Below, one piece after another: positions 11,300 to 21,500 of a DNA stretch of 64,000 bases. The stretch's first letter is position 1, and every line of letters starts with the position of its first letter. Source of the DNA: Parelaphostrongylus tenuis (taxonomy: Eukaryota > Nematoda > Chromadorea > Rhabditida > Metastrongylidae); assembly GCA_019055375.1 (NCBI GenBank), contig JAHQIW010000934.1, forward strand, positions 1 to 64,000. Reading direction: 5' to 3'. The position numbers and the translations under genes are program-made. Below the pieces are notes generated by a model. The model was not told the origin of the DNA and did not search any database. It was given only the letters and a program-made list of their open reading frames with translations.

Positions 11300-12235
11300 T
11301 CGTTCAACTAGAGATGTTGCGAAGAAGATCTGTGGAGCCGAAGGTGAACCATGTGACTGCTGCATAGTACAGACGACATGAGAAAGTGATGATCTCAGTC
11401 TTGAAGACTAAACTCCTTCCGGTCGCAAACTGAAAGCGAACGATAGAGATCTGCATACTGCCTCGGATGCGGAACCGTCATCGAACTCTCGCGAATTGGC
11501 AGCGAAACTTGGCGATAATCAAAAGACGGTCTGAAATCATCTCCGACACCTTGACTTTGTCCACAAGGAGCCTCGCCAAGATTCACACAAACTGGCTAAA
11601 AGTCAGACCAATTGAAGTCTGCTGTCAGTTGTTGCAGAACCGGTTGATCGATCGACTTTGGAAGCGTATCGTGACTTCGGATGAAAAGTGAGCCTACCTG
11701 GTCACGACCACGATCGGAAAAATCGTTGGGTTCCAAAAAGTAAAGCTCTGCTATCAGATGCACGTCAAAATCTGTTTAGCAAAAAGGCCATGATCTGTGT
11801 TTGGTGAAATTTTGAAAGTGTCTTGCATTTTGAACTTGTTTTGGATGGCTGCGCCATTGATGCCAAACTCTACTGCGAGCAGCTGAACTGCGTCTACGAG
11901 GCGTTTATGGACAGTACACGACATTAATTCGTCGAAAGCCCGCACTGTTTCAGCAAGAACATGCCAAATCTCACATCGCAGAGAAGCCTAAGGAAACATA
12001 TGAAAAATTGAAAGGAGTCGAGCTATTGCCGCACCCAGCTTACGGTCCAGATGCTGTGTCGTCCGATTCTGCTTAATGTAACATTTCCTGCGTGGGCGCC
12101 GATTCGAGGCATTTGATCAAGAGTTTTTGATTCAAAGTCTAAGGAGTGGTATTTCGAGTAGACTCGAAAGCTTGCATACTGTTGGGAAAAAATCTTGAAT
12201 AGCGATGGTCTTTATTTTGGAGAATAATCATTGTT
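11300..12235 (+). pseudogene. Relic mariner transposase, nearly full length
   Basis: Reading across frames on + gives the transposase in order. First come helix-turn-helix remnants (AKKICGAEGE, then SRELAAKLGDNQKTV and FVHKEPRQDSHKL). Then the catalytic part: RIVTSDEK, KSKALLSDARQNLFSKKAM, WWNFESVLHFELVLDG, DAKLYCEQLNCVYEA, LLPHPAYGPDAVSSDSA and SKSKEWY. The DD34D metal ligands are partly retained in SDEK and SSDS, but the middle DNA-cutting motif is lost. Several frameshifts and stops make it inactive. Mariner transposases are about 340-350 residues, and the span fits an ancient full copy. No intact terminal inverted repeat was found. Confidence 0.82.
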
Positions 12236-12299
12236 GTGAGTTCTTCACTGGACATAGAGTGTAAAACGTACGTCGTCGCTAACTCTTATTGTGGGGACT

Positions 12300-12455
12300 G
12301 GAGCACCCACAGAGATTAGCAAAAGACGAGAAAGGGCAACTGCCCGACTGACGAGATCGCAAGATCGAAACTCGTGTATCGGGCTCTATAAGTCAGCCCT
12401 CATTGACAGACCACTGGCATGCGTGGCTCAAATAATGATTATCAGGCATATTGAA
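12300..12455 (+). repeat. Diverged right arm of the palindromic MITE family
   Basis: Contains CGAAACTCGTGTATCGGGC and CTCTATAAGTCAGCCC, then GGCTCAAATAATGATTATCA. It parallels the right arms at 26.4, 46.8 and 60.5 kb (CGAAACACGTGTATTGCAC, CTCTATAAGTGCC, GGCTCAA). It is a diverged sub-family or old half-copy. Confidence 0.5.
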
Positions 12456-12459
12456 ATTT

Positions 12460-14130
12460 GAGCTGCGGTCTTAAGAAAACACTCAAAATGAAAAATCATT
12501 GTTGTTTTTTACTGAATTCATGTATATTCTTTGAACTTTTCCCTCAACCTAATAATATTTCTGATCCCGCGAATCGTCTTGTCTCGACACAATTGAGAAT
12601 TCCATGCGGTGTTATAGAATGAATCAGGAAGTAGTTCCAAAAAAGTTATTAAGAAAGCAGCAGATAGTGTACTTATCTCTAGCGGCGCCAATGGGAGAAA
12701 TGCAGGTGTTCTGGCCGATGATAGCGATCAAAGTTCAAATATCTCGTTTTTTATGCGATAGGTTCAAAAATATAGTGAACCAATGGATCTGCTATTAGGG
12801 ATTAGTTCTCAGTTGGTGTTAAGTAAACGATTTATTAATCTTGAACAGATGGCTAGTATTCTTGATAGAAATCTCAAAGATAACTGTGCGACTACAACTC
12901 TCTGATTCTCTAACTGGCTGAACCAGCTGCATAGCTGGGATGAGTGTGGGAAGCAACGGTAACACGTGGTAACATTGCTGATGTTTGTTTGATTTCTTCT
13001 GCAATCAAAAAAGTGCTGATAAGGTAGTTAACAATTTAAGACTACTAAGGTCAGGACGACATATCCTTCCATTCCTGGTTAAGAAACGGTGAAGTCTAGC
13101 AAGCAGATTGTCAGTGATGGATCAGTGACGATATTGGCAAAATTTTCCATTGGCGCTACATCGTCACCCTTCATATTACCACTCCATACAAGAAGGCTTC
13201 ATCACCCTACACCGCAAAGCATTCTTTCCAATCTGCAATATCAATTATTCCACCCTTATTATTAATTCCAAACATTTTATAACCTGTTTTAACAATCTGT
13301 CTACGGCCCTTGTGACTCTGAAATTTACAGAACACAAGAATCACATTTGAGCGGAAAAGTGGCGTAACTGACGAGGACTGTGAAGCTTGGTGAAACTGAT
13401 GAGGGCCAATTTGTAAGGCGAAGGCAGCAAGTTTAGCTAATCTGCTATCGTTGAATGTGCCAAGAAACAAGTTTTCCCTCCACAAAAGTGCCTTAGTAGT
13501 TGCGTATTCTCTTGATGGCCACTGCTGCGACATCGTATCTAGTTTTCACAAGTTGAATGCTAAAAACCCTTAACTAATGATTTCACCGACAGCGTGCATG
13601 TGCATGTTGCACGTACAGTCACCACCATTCTCCATATTCAGACTATGAGATCCCAACTTTCTTCAGCAAGTGCTCCGAAACTCTTCTTTAAGCGACGCAT
13701 GAAGTTATTTTTAGAGTTGAAGAAAATAAATCTTTTGGCCTACACTTTCTGAAATCTCTATGAATGGATTATCAAATTTTTTAATCTGCACTTCTTATAC
13801 AAATGATTGCCTTTCTTCTGTATTTTATTGTCTTCGTTATGAAAAAAAATTTCTGAAGCCGCCTGTAAGATAAAATGTTAGCATTTTGCCCATTACAAGA
13901 CGACCATTACCGCGGCATAATGTATTCATTCAAGCCTTTTTCTCCATATGTATGTTCGAGTGGGGCCCATATCCGTTTTATGTGGCACTTGATGTTTTTT
14001 CAACGGTTGTTGAGCATCGTCACAGTGTCACGCCTGTTTTTAGGTCAACCTCGTACTCATCGTTGCCATCCCGTTTTTTCTTTGTCTCCACAAACATACA
14101 GCCAGTCACTGTTCATATAAATCACTGTTC
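12460..14130. other. Intergenic, no confirmed gene
   Basis: Several open frames of 60-108 codons occur on both strands; the longest is minus 13,207-13,533. None has a recognisable motif or splice context. Confidence 0.35.
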
Positions 14131-14135
14131 ATCTA

Positions 14136-14142
14136 TACATAT

Positions 14143-14173
<31 letters not shown>

Positions 14174-14188
14174 GTAAATATTATATAT
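14136..14188. repeat. (TA)n microsatellite
   Basis: AT dinucleotide tract directly left of a mariner-like terminal sequence at 14,190. Confidence 0.85.
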
Positions 14189-14189
14189 A

Positions 14190-14225
14190 AAGTCGTTCCA
14201 TAAGTTTTAGCATTAGAGTAGTAAC
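14190..14225 (+). repeat. Solo mariner-type terminal inverted repeat
   Basis: AGTCGTTCCATAAGTTTTAG followed by CATTAGAG closely resembles the termini of the element at 57,051-57,598 (AGGTCGTACATAAGTTTTGG, and in reverse AGGTCGTTCCACAAGTTTGG). No partner end was found nearby, so it looks like a solo end of the same family. Confidence 0.5.
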
Positions 14226-15091
14226 CAATAAATTTGATAACCATAACTGAATGACATTCCGCGAATTTGGTATTGTTCAATTTCACAATTACGAACACTT
14301 GTTATGTAGCTTGGAGTCGAGTAAAGTCGACGAGGGAGTTGAAAATCTCGACTATACAGGTCGAAAAGTCTCGTTACCACAACGCTTGGTTTGAATGTTT
14401 TAGTTGCTGTTTTGGGAAAGGCAGCTGGTTCTTATGCACTACTTCTACTACCTCGAACACTCTTCAGTACATTCACCACTGCTCAATATTCTATGATTAC
14501 CTTACCTGTGCTGTCCTCCACTATTCGTCATTCATTAAATGTCAGTCAGCGATATTCTAACTGGAAAAACTTGAATCATTTGTGAAATGATACGAAAAAT
14601 TACGCGTTTTCAAAGAATGTGATTATGTTCATTATTTGTATGTCGGCTACAGCTTCCAAAAGTCTTTTCTATGCCGATCTTTCAAACACGTAACGCTTGA
14701 CATAAACTGAGCACAATGTAAATAACATAAAAATTCATGCGAGTTTTTTAACGACCATAATCCAACTTCTTCCGAATGTTAGTAACTGCAGAAGATTCTT
14801 TTATAACCTGAGAATGTTTTCCTGTAAGAGTGAGTTTTCCTATTACAACGAAGTCGCTACAAGATGCGTACTTTTGAGTCCATAAAAGGTGCATTCTCTG
14901 TGAAAAGCTCGAAAAGTCGTTTCCAACTTTGTCTTCCAAATCATATCGTTAACTGAGAGTCTAGAATTTACTCATAAATTCGGATGCGTTTGTTCAGAGC
15001 TTAAGCCCCTAACAGCTTTCAATCACTTGTGATTTTTTACAGGACACATCGTTTGTTGTGTATTAGAATTTTAGCAGTCCTATAAAAGCTA

Positions 15092-15094
<3 letters not shown>

Positions 15095-15127
<33 letters not shown>

Positions 15128-15254
15128 TGTATGCATTTATGTATGTATGTATGTATGTATGTATGTATGCATTTATGTATGCATGTATGTATGTATGTAC
15201 GTATGTATGCATGTATGTATGTATGTGTATATATACGCATGCATACATATAAAC

Positions 15255-15296
<42 letters not shown>
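15095..15296. repeat. (TATG)n and (TA)n microsatellite
   Basis: Long imperfect TATG tetranucleotide array, then a TA tract. The long open frames on both strands here (tyrosine/methionine/cysteine or isoleucine/histidine/threonine repeats) are artefacts of the tandem repeat. Confidence 0.95.
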
Positions 15297-15298
<2 letters not shown>

Positions 15299-15590
15299 GA
15301 TGAAGCTTTCGGCGTTGATCAATCCTTGAAGGATGCGCCATGCATTCGTCCTCAATTTCTAACTTAGTTTGAGGTGATTGAACGCATAGCTGGCCTTTAC
15401 AATGACTTGCGGTGGTCACTCGCTGTACCGAGTCAGTGCTGCTTGATCTTCCCAGATAAGTCTGAGACCTGTCTGGTACCATATTCCCACCCCGTGGGGT
15501 TGGATGGCTTGGTGAGCCATGAGCGCGAGATTTGGAACCAGTAACCTTGTTTGCGACGCAGAGCATCTCTAACCGCTGCGTCACATATTC
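15297..15590 (-). repeat. tRNA-derived SINE, group A, copy 3, inserted in a (TA)n tract
   Basis: Minus-strand copy. In RNA orientation the head is GACGCAGCGGTTAGAGATGC, then CTGGTTCCAAATCTCGCGC and CTCATGGCTCACCAAGCC. TA tracts flank both ends (15,255-15,296 and 15,597-15,651), whereas copy B of the duplication has one uninterrupted TA tract at the same place. This shows insertion into the microsatellite after the duplication. Confidence 0.78.
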
Positions 15591-15596
15591 TCAAAT

Positions 15597-15632
<36 letters not shown>

Positions 15633-16041
15633 GTATATATATATATATATGAGTAAGGCGGTAGAATAAAGCCTTAAAAAAATTGATGTGCGCTGATTCA
15701 TAGTTATATTCCTTGTTGGTAGTCGAAAATTAGCACTTTGGGCGCCAAGAGCCCAATTATCACACTATTTACCAACTTGAACACGGCCCTTCAAGGCTAA
15801 ATATCAATTTTCGGCACTACTATTTCATTACATCGCTGCTTTTTCTAATCGTAATCTCCCATATGCAAATAACCAAAAGCCTTTCAAGGCGAGATGACCT
15901 TCAGTGTATTCTTTTTGCTCTTATGATTCTTCGTAGTTCATTGTTCCTATTTAAGTAAAAACCAGCTAATACAATCACTATCTGCATCTTGCCATTACTT
16001 AACAGCAAGGCAATCTCCAAGCGAGCTGCTAACTCTTTTCA

Positions 16042-16221
16042 ATGGAAAGTTTTATTATTTTGATGACATTATCGGGATTGTTTTCAAACTTTTTTGCTCA
16101 GCCAGTCTTCACTGGTAGTGCGGGCCCAACATACTTTGAATTCTTTTCTCTCTCGCGCAACTCTCGTCTTTTTCATCCTTTATCATTTCCACCTTTATCG
16201 TCTTCTTTAAGAATGCCGTAG
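16042..16221 (+). CDS. Signal-peptide-like open frame in duplication copy A
   Basis: 59 codons, ATG to TAG: MESFIILMTLSGLF, SNFFAQPVFTG, then a serine/leucine-rich tail. The N-terminus looks like a secretion signal ending at AQP. A donor-like ACTG/GTAGTG at 16,113 would make this a first exon. In copy B the ATG is GTG (creating a TTTTCAG acceptor) and the frame diverges. Continuation past 16.2 kb is blocked by SINE and RTE insertions. Coding status is doubtful. Confidence 0.15.
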   Translation: MESFIILMTLSGLFSNFFAQPVFTGSAGPTYFEFFSLSRNSRLFHPLSFPPLSSSLRMP

Positions 16222-16241
16222 ATCGAGGCGATCTTATTGAC

Positions 16242-16390
16242 AGTCTTGAGAGTAGCCGAGCTAGGGTGTTCTTAAGTGATTAGTTGATTGATTACAAGAG
16301 ATCATTCATTAGGGAATCGAACTAGCCGCTTTCTTATTGCCTTACATTTCCACACAGAGCATCATTAACCACTGCGCAATCGCCTCCATC
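16242..16390 (-). repeat. tRNA-derived SINE, group C, copy 1
   Basis: Minus strand. The head in RNA orientation is GCGCAGTGGTTAATGATGC with B box CTAGTTCGATTCCC. The body ends with AGCTCGGCTACTCTCAAG and ACTGTCAATAAG, shared with 24,683-24,838 (AGCTCGACCACCTCCAAA, ACTGTC). Confidence 0.65.
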
Positions 16391-16443
16391 TATATTATAT
16401 TATATATATGTATATATAATATATATATATATTAGTATATATA
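16385..16443. repeat. (TA)n microsatellite at the 3' end of an RTE fragment
   Basis: TA tract lying directly against the 3' terminus (TATCACCTGTATCACCTGTC on +) of the retroelement at 16,443-16,915. Confidence 0.85.
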
Positions 16444-16915
16444 TCACCTGTATCACCTGTCGTCCCGTTGATCGTCGAGTGACTCGAGCGGGTACCAGCA
16501 ACTCTTCTATTTTTCCCTATCGCGTGCAAGAGTAGCCCAGTGGGTCCTCCTTGCTCTAGGAATTCGCTGAGCATCATATCTTTCTTCCATCGCTTTCGTG
16601 AAGAAATCGGACCAACGGGTCACTGGTCTTCCTTTAGAGCGCTTGACGTCCCGAGGAATCCAGTCGGTAACGGCTCTCGTCCATCGGTTGTCGTTGAAGC
16701 GCATCACGTGTCCGGCCTACCTTATTTCGATATCCTGGCGTGTAGAACGGCGTCTCTGATTTTCGATCGTTGACGTAGGTCGGAAGTTCGGATCCTTTGT
16801 CTCATTTGCGAAATACGAGGTACTCCTAGCATCGACCTTTCGACTGTGCGTTCGATAACGGCAAGTCCTCTTTGAGGGATCCCGTCCGGTTAGTCGCGAG
16901 GGCACGTGGCGCGTC
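16443..16915 (-). mobile_element. RTE-like non-LTR retrotransposon, 3' end of the reverse transcriptase ORF
   Basis: On the minus strand: VIERTVERSMLGVPRISQ, then QRSKIRDAVLHARISK, then, after a frameshift, AGHVMRFNDNRWTRAVTDW, IPRDVKRSKGRP, RWSDFFTKAMEERYDA and HWATLARDREK. This is the familiar C-terminal tail of nematode RTE-type polyproteins (AGHV-R-DNRWT, WIPRD-KR-GRPP-RW-DFF). The element ends in two GTGATACAG-like units. Lesions: a 1-nt deletion and a TAG in place of the tryptophan codon before AGHV. The 5' part of the ORF is missing. Confidence 0.82.
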
Positions 16916-17230
16916 CCCAGGTGGTGGATAGGGGAATAAAACGCGAACCAAAAGCGACCGTGTGCTTCCCAGAGACGCAGGTGGATTCAGGGGACGAGCT
17001 CCCTGCTTCTGCAGTGCCGACTTGACAAAACTCTATTTCTACGAGTCAAGTCGGCCAAAAGCCTGCAATCAAGCGGCTGGGAAGTACATGGGAGGCGGTT
17101 AGGAGTCGCCTCCAACAAATAAGCTCCTCCCGCTCCTCCGAGAGAGACTGGCAAGCTACTCGTGAGTACCCAGCCCCCACGTTTAGAGCCTGGCAAGCTA
17201 CACGTTGGGTATCAAAAATGCCAAAAACAG
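16916..17230 (-). mobile_element. GC-rich segment contiguous with the RTE fragment, possible retroelement 5' region
   Basis: Clearly more GC-rich than its surroundings and abutting the RTE ORF tail. It contains an internal repeat (GGCAAGCTACTCGTG.. and GGCAAGCTACACGTT..) and a potential hairpin (CGACTTGACAAAACTC / ACGAGTCAAGTCGGCC). If it is the element's own 5' UTR, the copy is internally deleted; if not, it is an unrelated insertion. I cannot separate these without a consensus. Confidence 0.4.
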
Positions 17231-17297
17231 ACAATATATAATCATATATATATATATATATATATAGTAATAATGTCTAATATGTACGTACATTTAA

Positions 17298-18084
17298 AAG
17301 GAGTTTGAGTCGAATAATGAAGGCTACGGAAGTTAAAAATTAATTGCCTCGACTATGTAGGACGAAAACTCTCTTCGCCACGACGCACTGTTTAGAGTGT
17401 TTTAGTTGAAGTTTTGGGAAAAACATCTAGTCTTCATGCAATGTTTCTGCAATAAACACGCCAGTCCTATGCTCACAATTTTTAGTATATTAATCACTGC
17501 TCAACATGCTATTACTACGTTACCTACACTGTCCTCTTCACTATTCATCACACATTACATTTCAGTCACCGATATTATGTCTCGGAAAACTTAGATCATT
17601 TGTGAAATAATAAACAAGACTGATTGTTGCCAAAGAATGCAAATTTCTAAAAGTCTGTTCTATGCCAATCTATTAAACATACTACGCTTGGCATACAATG
17701 AGCGCAGTGCAAATGATGTAGATATCATTGTCGATATCATCATTATGATTATTAAATGCAACTTCTTCCGAATTTTAGCAACTACAGAAGAATCTTCCAT
17801 AACCTGACGATCTTCACCTGCACGAACAAGTTTTCTTATTACACGTCATGCGCACTTTTGCGTCCATAAAAAACGCATTTTTCGCGGAAAACTCAAAATC
17901 CGAAGTCATTTCCGACTTTGTCGCCACAAATCAAATTCGAAACTGAGAGCCTAAAATATGCTATAATTTTGGTTATGCTTGTTCAGAGCGGAAGCCCGCA
18001 ATAACTTTCAACTATGCGTGATTGTATACGGAACACATTGTCTGTCGTGTATTGAAATTGGAGCAATGTATTACAAAAGCAATT

Positions 18085-18131
<47 letters not shown>

Positions 18132-18585
18132 CTAAAAGCGGTAGGATAAAGCCCCCAAAAAGTCGATGTGGCGATGTTATAATCATTGTTGACCGTCGAA
18201 AATCGGTAAGTCGGGCCACAAGTGATATTACACGCTATTTAAGAACTTTAGAACGATCATTCATGGCTAACTATCAATTTTCGACACTAACATTTCTACT
18301 ACATCGTTGTTTTTTCTAATCGTAACCTCCCATAAGCAAATAACCAGCAACCTTTTGAGGCGAGACAACCTTCAGCATTTTCTTTTTACTCTTGTAATTG
18401 TTCATAGTTCATTGTTCTTATTTACGTAAAAACCAGTTCGTACAATCACTGTCTACATCTGCCAATAATTCACTAGCAAGCAAACTTTAAACAAGCTACT
18501 AACTCTTTTCAGTGGAAAGTTTCATTATTTCGACCACATTATCGGGACATTTTCAAACTTTCCGGCTCACCCACTCTACTTCACT
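17298..18585 (+). repeat. Segmental duplication, copy B
   Basis: Collinear with copy A (14,300-16,122) without the SINE or the TATG expansion; the TA tract at 18,084-18,130 is continuous. Identity looks high but clearly below perfect, with many small indels, so the duplication is not recent. No frame is conserved across both copies. Confidence 0.88.
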
Positions 18586-18589
18586 AACA

Positions 18590-21500
18590 TTGATTCAGTT
18601 TTATAAAAAAAAATTCTACACTAGGACATCACTCTTTCCGCAAGGTGTTATTTTTACGGGATTTCCAAGAATGCCATGGCCATATAATTTTCACATTTCG
18701 CTTCACAAAAGGGTTGTTCTACAATATTTAGATCTTCAAATATCATAAAAAATTTTTTGATATTGTAACATCCCGCTCGATTGCATTAAAAGCTTTAAGC
18801 GCAGCTTAGTGGAGTTCAATCTGTTTCTATACGTCCTTCTTACTCTAATGGTCATCGAAAAGTGTTAGTCATGGATTTTTCTAGTAATTAACAGATGAGT
18901 GCTCCCTACATGTGCTTATGAAGTGATCTATTATGCTAATAACCTGTCCTAACCAGGCTTTTCTGGCTTTTTGCTCAAATTTTTAGCGGGCATTCGATAG
19001 CATAAACCTCGGCTATTTAAGTAGTGAGTCTTGATTTTGAAAACACCATTTTCATGCGTTTGTATCAGAGAAAAATACCATTACGTTTCACCTTCGGAGT
19101 GCATTTTTTGCTCGCTGAGAGCTTCTTGAGGGTTTTTCACCACAGTTTTAGTATTAAATAATTCGATAGCTTGTAAAACGATGATTCCAAAGCTGAGTTG
19201 ACTTTTAAAAGGTTCTTTTTAGAAGAAAATAATAATATTTTTTAGTTCAAATCCAGAGATATACAGCAAAGCACACAAGTTTGCAGCAAAACTCATGATG
19301 TATCAGAATGTTTTCAAAAAATCTGAGAATTTCCACAAAACTTAACAAAATTTCTCAATTGAATAACGAAAATCGCGTGTCTCTCGCCGAGTTGAGTGCA
19401 GCGATTTCAATGTCATCTCGCAAAGGACGATTTTTTATTGCTTCAGAGATTTATTCTCCTTTTAGGAAATATCTTTACATTCTTTGTACAGACATTGTGG
19501 AAGGGATCTTCATTTATCGTTCTAGAGGTAGCCGTTGATATTTACGTTCAACATTACAGCTAAGAAGTCATGAAGGTGCAATTAGACGTTCAAGCGACGG
19601 GCTAACCACTTTGCGTGTGATGAATCTTTTTTTTTTTCGCTTCACAGCGCACTTTAGGAACCTTCCAAAAAACCAATCCGAACTTTAGAATTGGTGAAAT
19701 TTGAACAATTAATTGACTTTGAAAAGTCTAGCGAAAGGCTATCACAGACCCTAACCGAGCGAGCATGCCTAAATAATCATTCTGCGAAAAGATACTGTAC
19801 TGCTCCGGTCTAAAGTGTATAAAACGTCTTAACTGGAATTAACGATCTTCGATCTTCATCCTTCTGTCTAATTCATCTTTAAAAACACGTACAATGTGAA
19901 AGACATTCACAGGCGCGCTGAGTACTGGCAAAAATTGAAATACCGAGAGGAGTAAAGACGCGTTAAAGTCAGCTCAAGTTACAAAGTTTCTTCATATATC
20001 AACACTCTTGCGAATACATATCATTCCAGTGGATTTGAGCGAAAGGGAATACAAATATATGGCTTCTCCATCATTTTGAGATCTGCGTGGATACAAGTTG
20101 ATTGTTCACAGCCGTTTGTCCCTTCTCAATGTGAAATTGTCGTTGTCGTATCGAATCAAATCTCTTGTTGTCAAGCACTGCTCGAAAACGAACATCTCTA
20201 TGTAGTTATTCTTTTATAGACGATTGCTGCTGATTGTCCGCTGATAGTAATTTGTAGTAGGCCATCCATTTTGTGTTAGTCAGTGTTATATCAGCTGGAA
20301 CGTAGCGAATCATTTCTACCCCACCATCGAAACAGGTGAAGAGACTTTCGTGACAACTCCATGTAAGCAGAAAATTTGAAAAAGATATGGTTACCCAGAC
20401 AGAAAGAGGTCAGTTCATAACCAATGTTGCAAAATTCTGAGAACTAAGTATTTCGTGAATTTTGAACACGAAAAAGGCACGTGTTTTCTCTTGAGTTATT
20501 TTGCTGTTTCAAGCTTACTGGGCCACATCATTGGTTTTTTTGGATATTTTACGCAGCAGCTCGTCTTCATACCTTGTGTAGAGATCCCAACAATTCTTGA
20601 ATTAGATTCGCTCCTCAGCATTCATCTTCCACGAAGGCTTTCGAACTATTCCATGTGCGTTCGGCTGTTGTTTGAGGATTGTTGCCTTCTCATGAATGCC
20701 TTTGTGTGCTGGTCGAATCGATTCCCCTTTTAGTTCGATTGTCAGGTTGCAGCGTTTCTATTTGAAATACAGAAAGTGAACGTTTTATGAGATACGGCTG
20801 CTTAGAACTTCATGAGTTTGTAAGCTTGAGAGTTGAGTGAAGCCTGGGCGTGTTCGAGTTAGCACTGTGCTCTTGATATCAATATCACTACTACTGCACC
20901 ATCCGCCTCCTTCCATGATAACGCGAAAAGAAAAGAAAATTTGAAAGTTTTCTAAATATTCATTCAAATGCAGTGATTTTTTGTATCTTGTCAACATTGT
21001 TCTTTATTTTTCGTGCTATTACAAATTTTCTCTGTTGCTTGTGCGTTATTTCCTGTCTGACACTATTATTTAATATATAGCGTAATCAATTCTTGCCTTA
21101 ATATCAGCTCGTGCGCACAGCTTGATCTGTCTAAACAAGTGTTTTGCGTCTACTGCCAGTGTTGCGATTCCTGCGCTCACGGCAAGCACAAAATAGGCAT
21201 AACTATTGATCTGGGAACACCTTTTTTCATAGCACCTTCAGTCGGTGTTCGCTCCTCATCATGGCCTTCGTTGCATTTTGTGGACTCGCGAATCCTTTTC
21301 ACTATGCTTCATCAATTCATTGTAGAAGATGCTGTATCAACGACAAATATCTCCTTTTTCGATGTCTTGGCTTATTAATTCCGTTGTTATCTATGTTGCT
21401 TGCGCAGTGACAACAGTCATAATGAACCAGAGCTGAGACACAAGCAAAATTTGAAAATGGTGCCTTTTTGTTCTGAATTTGACCCGTCATTAGGCGTTTG

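Larger units (their letters stand above)
14300..16122 (+). repeat. Segmental duplication, copy A
   Basis: Aligns collinearly with copy B at 17,298-18,585. Landmarks: GTCGAGTAAAGTCG/GTCGAATAATGAAG; TAGTTGCTGTTTTGGGAAA/TAGTTGAAGTTTTGGGAAA; CAACTTCTTCCGAAT (both); GTTTGTTGTGTATT/GTCTGTCGTGTATT; ATCAATTTTCGGCACTA/ATCAATTTTCGACACTA; ACTCTTTTCAATGGAAAGT/ACTCTTTTCAGTGGAAAGT. Copy A is longer because of a TATG expansion and a SINE at 15,297-15,590. Confidence 0.88.

Noticed and set aside
14748..14939. Minus-strand 63-codon frame as a duplicated exon
   Set aside because: The aligned region in copy B (about 17,750-17,930) has stops and indels that do not preserve any frame.
15037..15584. Long open frames of 60-173 codons on both strands
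   Set aside because: They are translations of TATG and TA microsatellites plus a SINE; the residue repeats follow the tandem unit.
16717..16905. 62-codon minus-strand frame as an independent gene
   Set aside because: It is an out-of-frame reading of the RTE reverse transcriptase tail; the element's true frame gives VIERTVERSMLGV.
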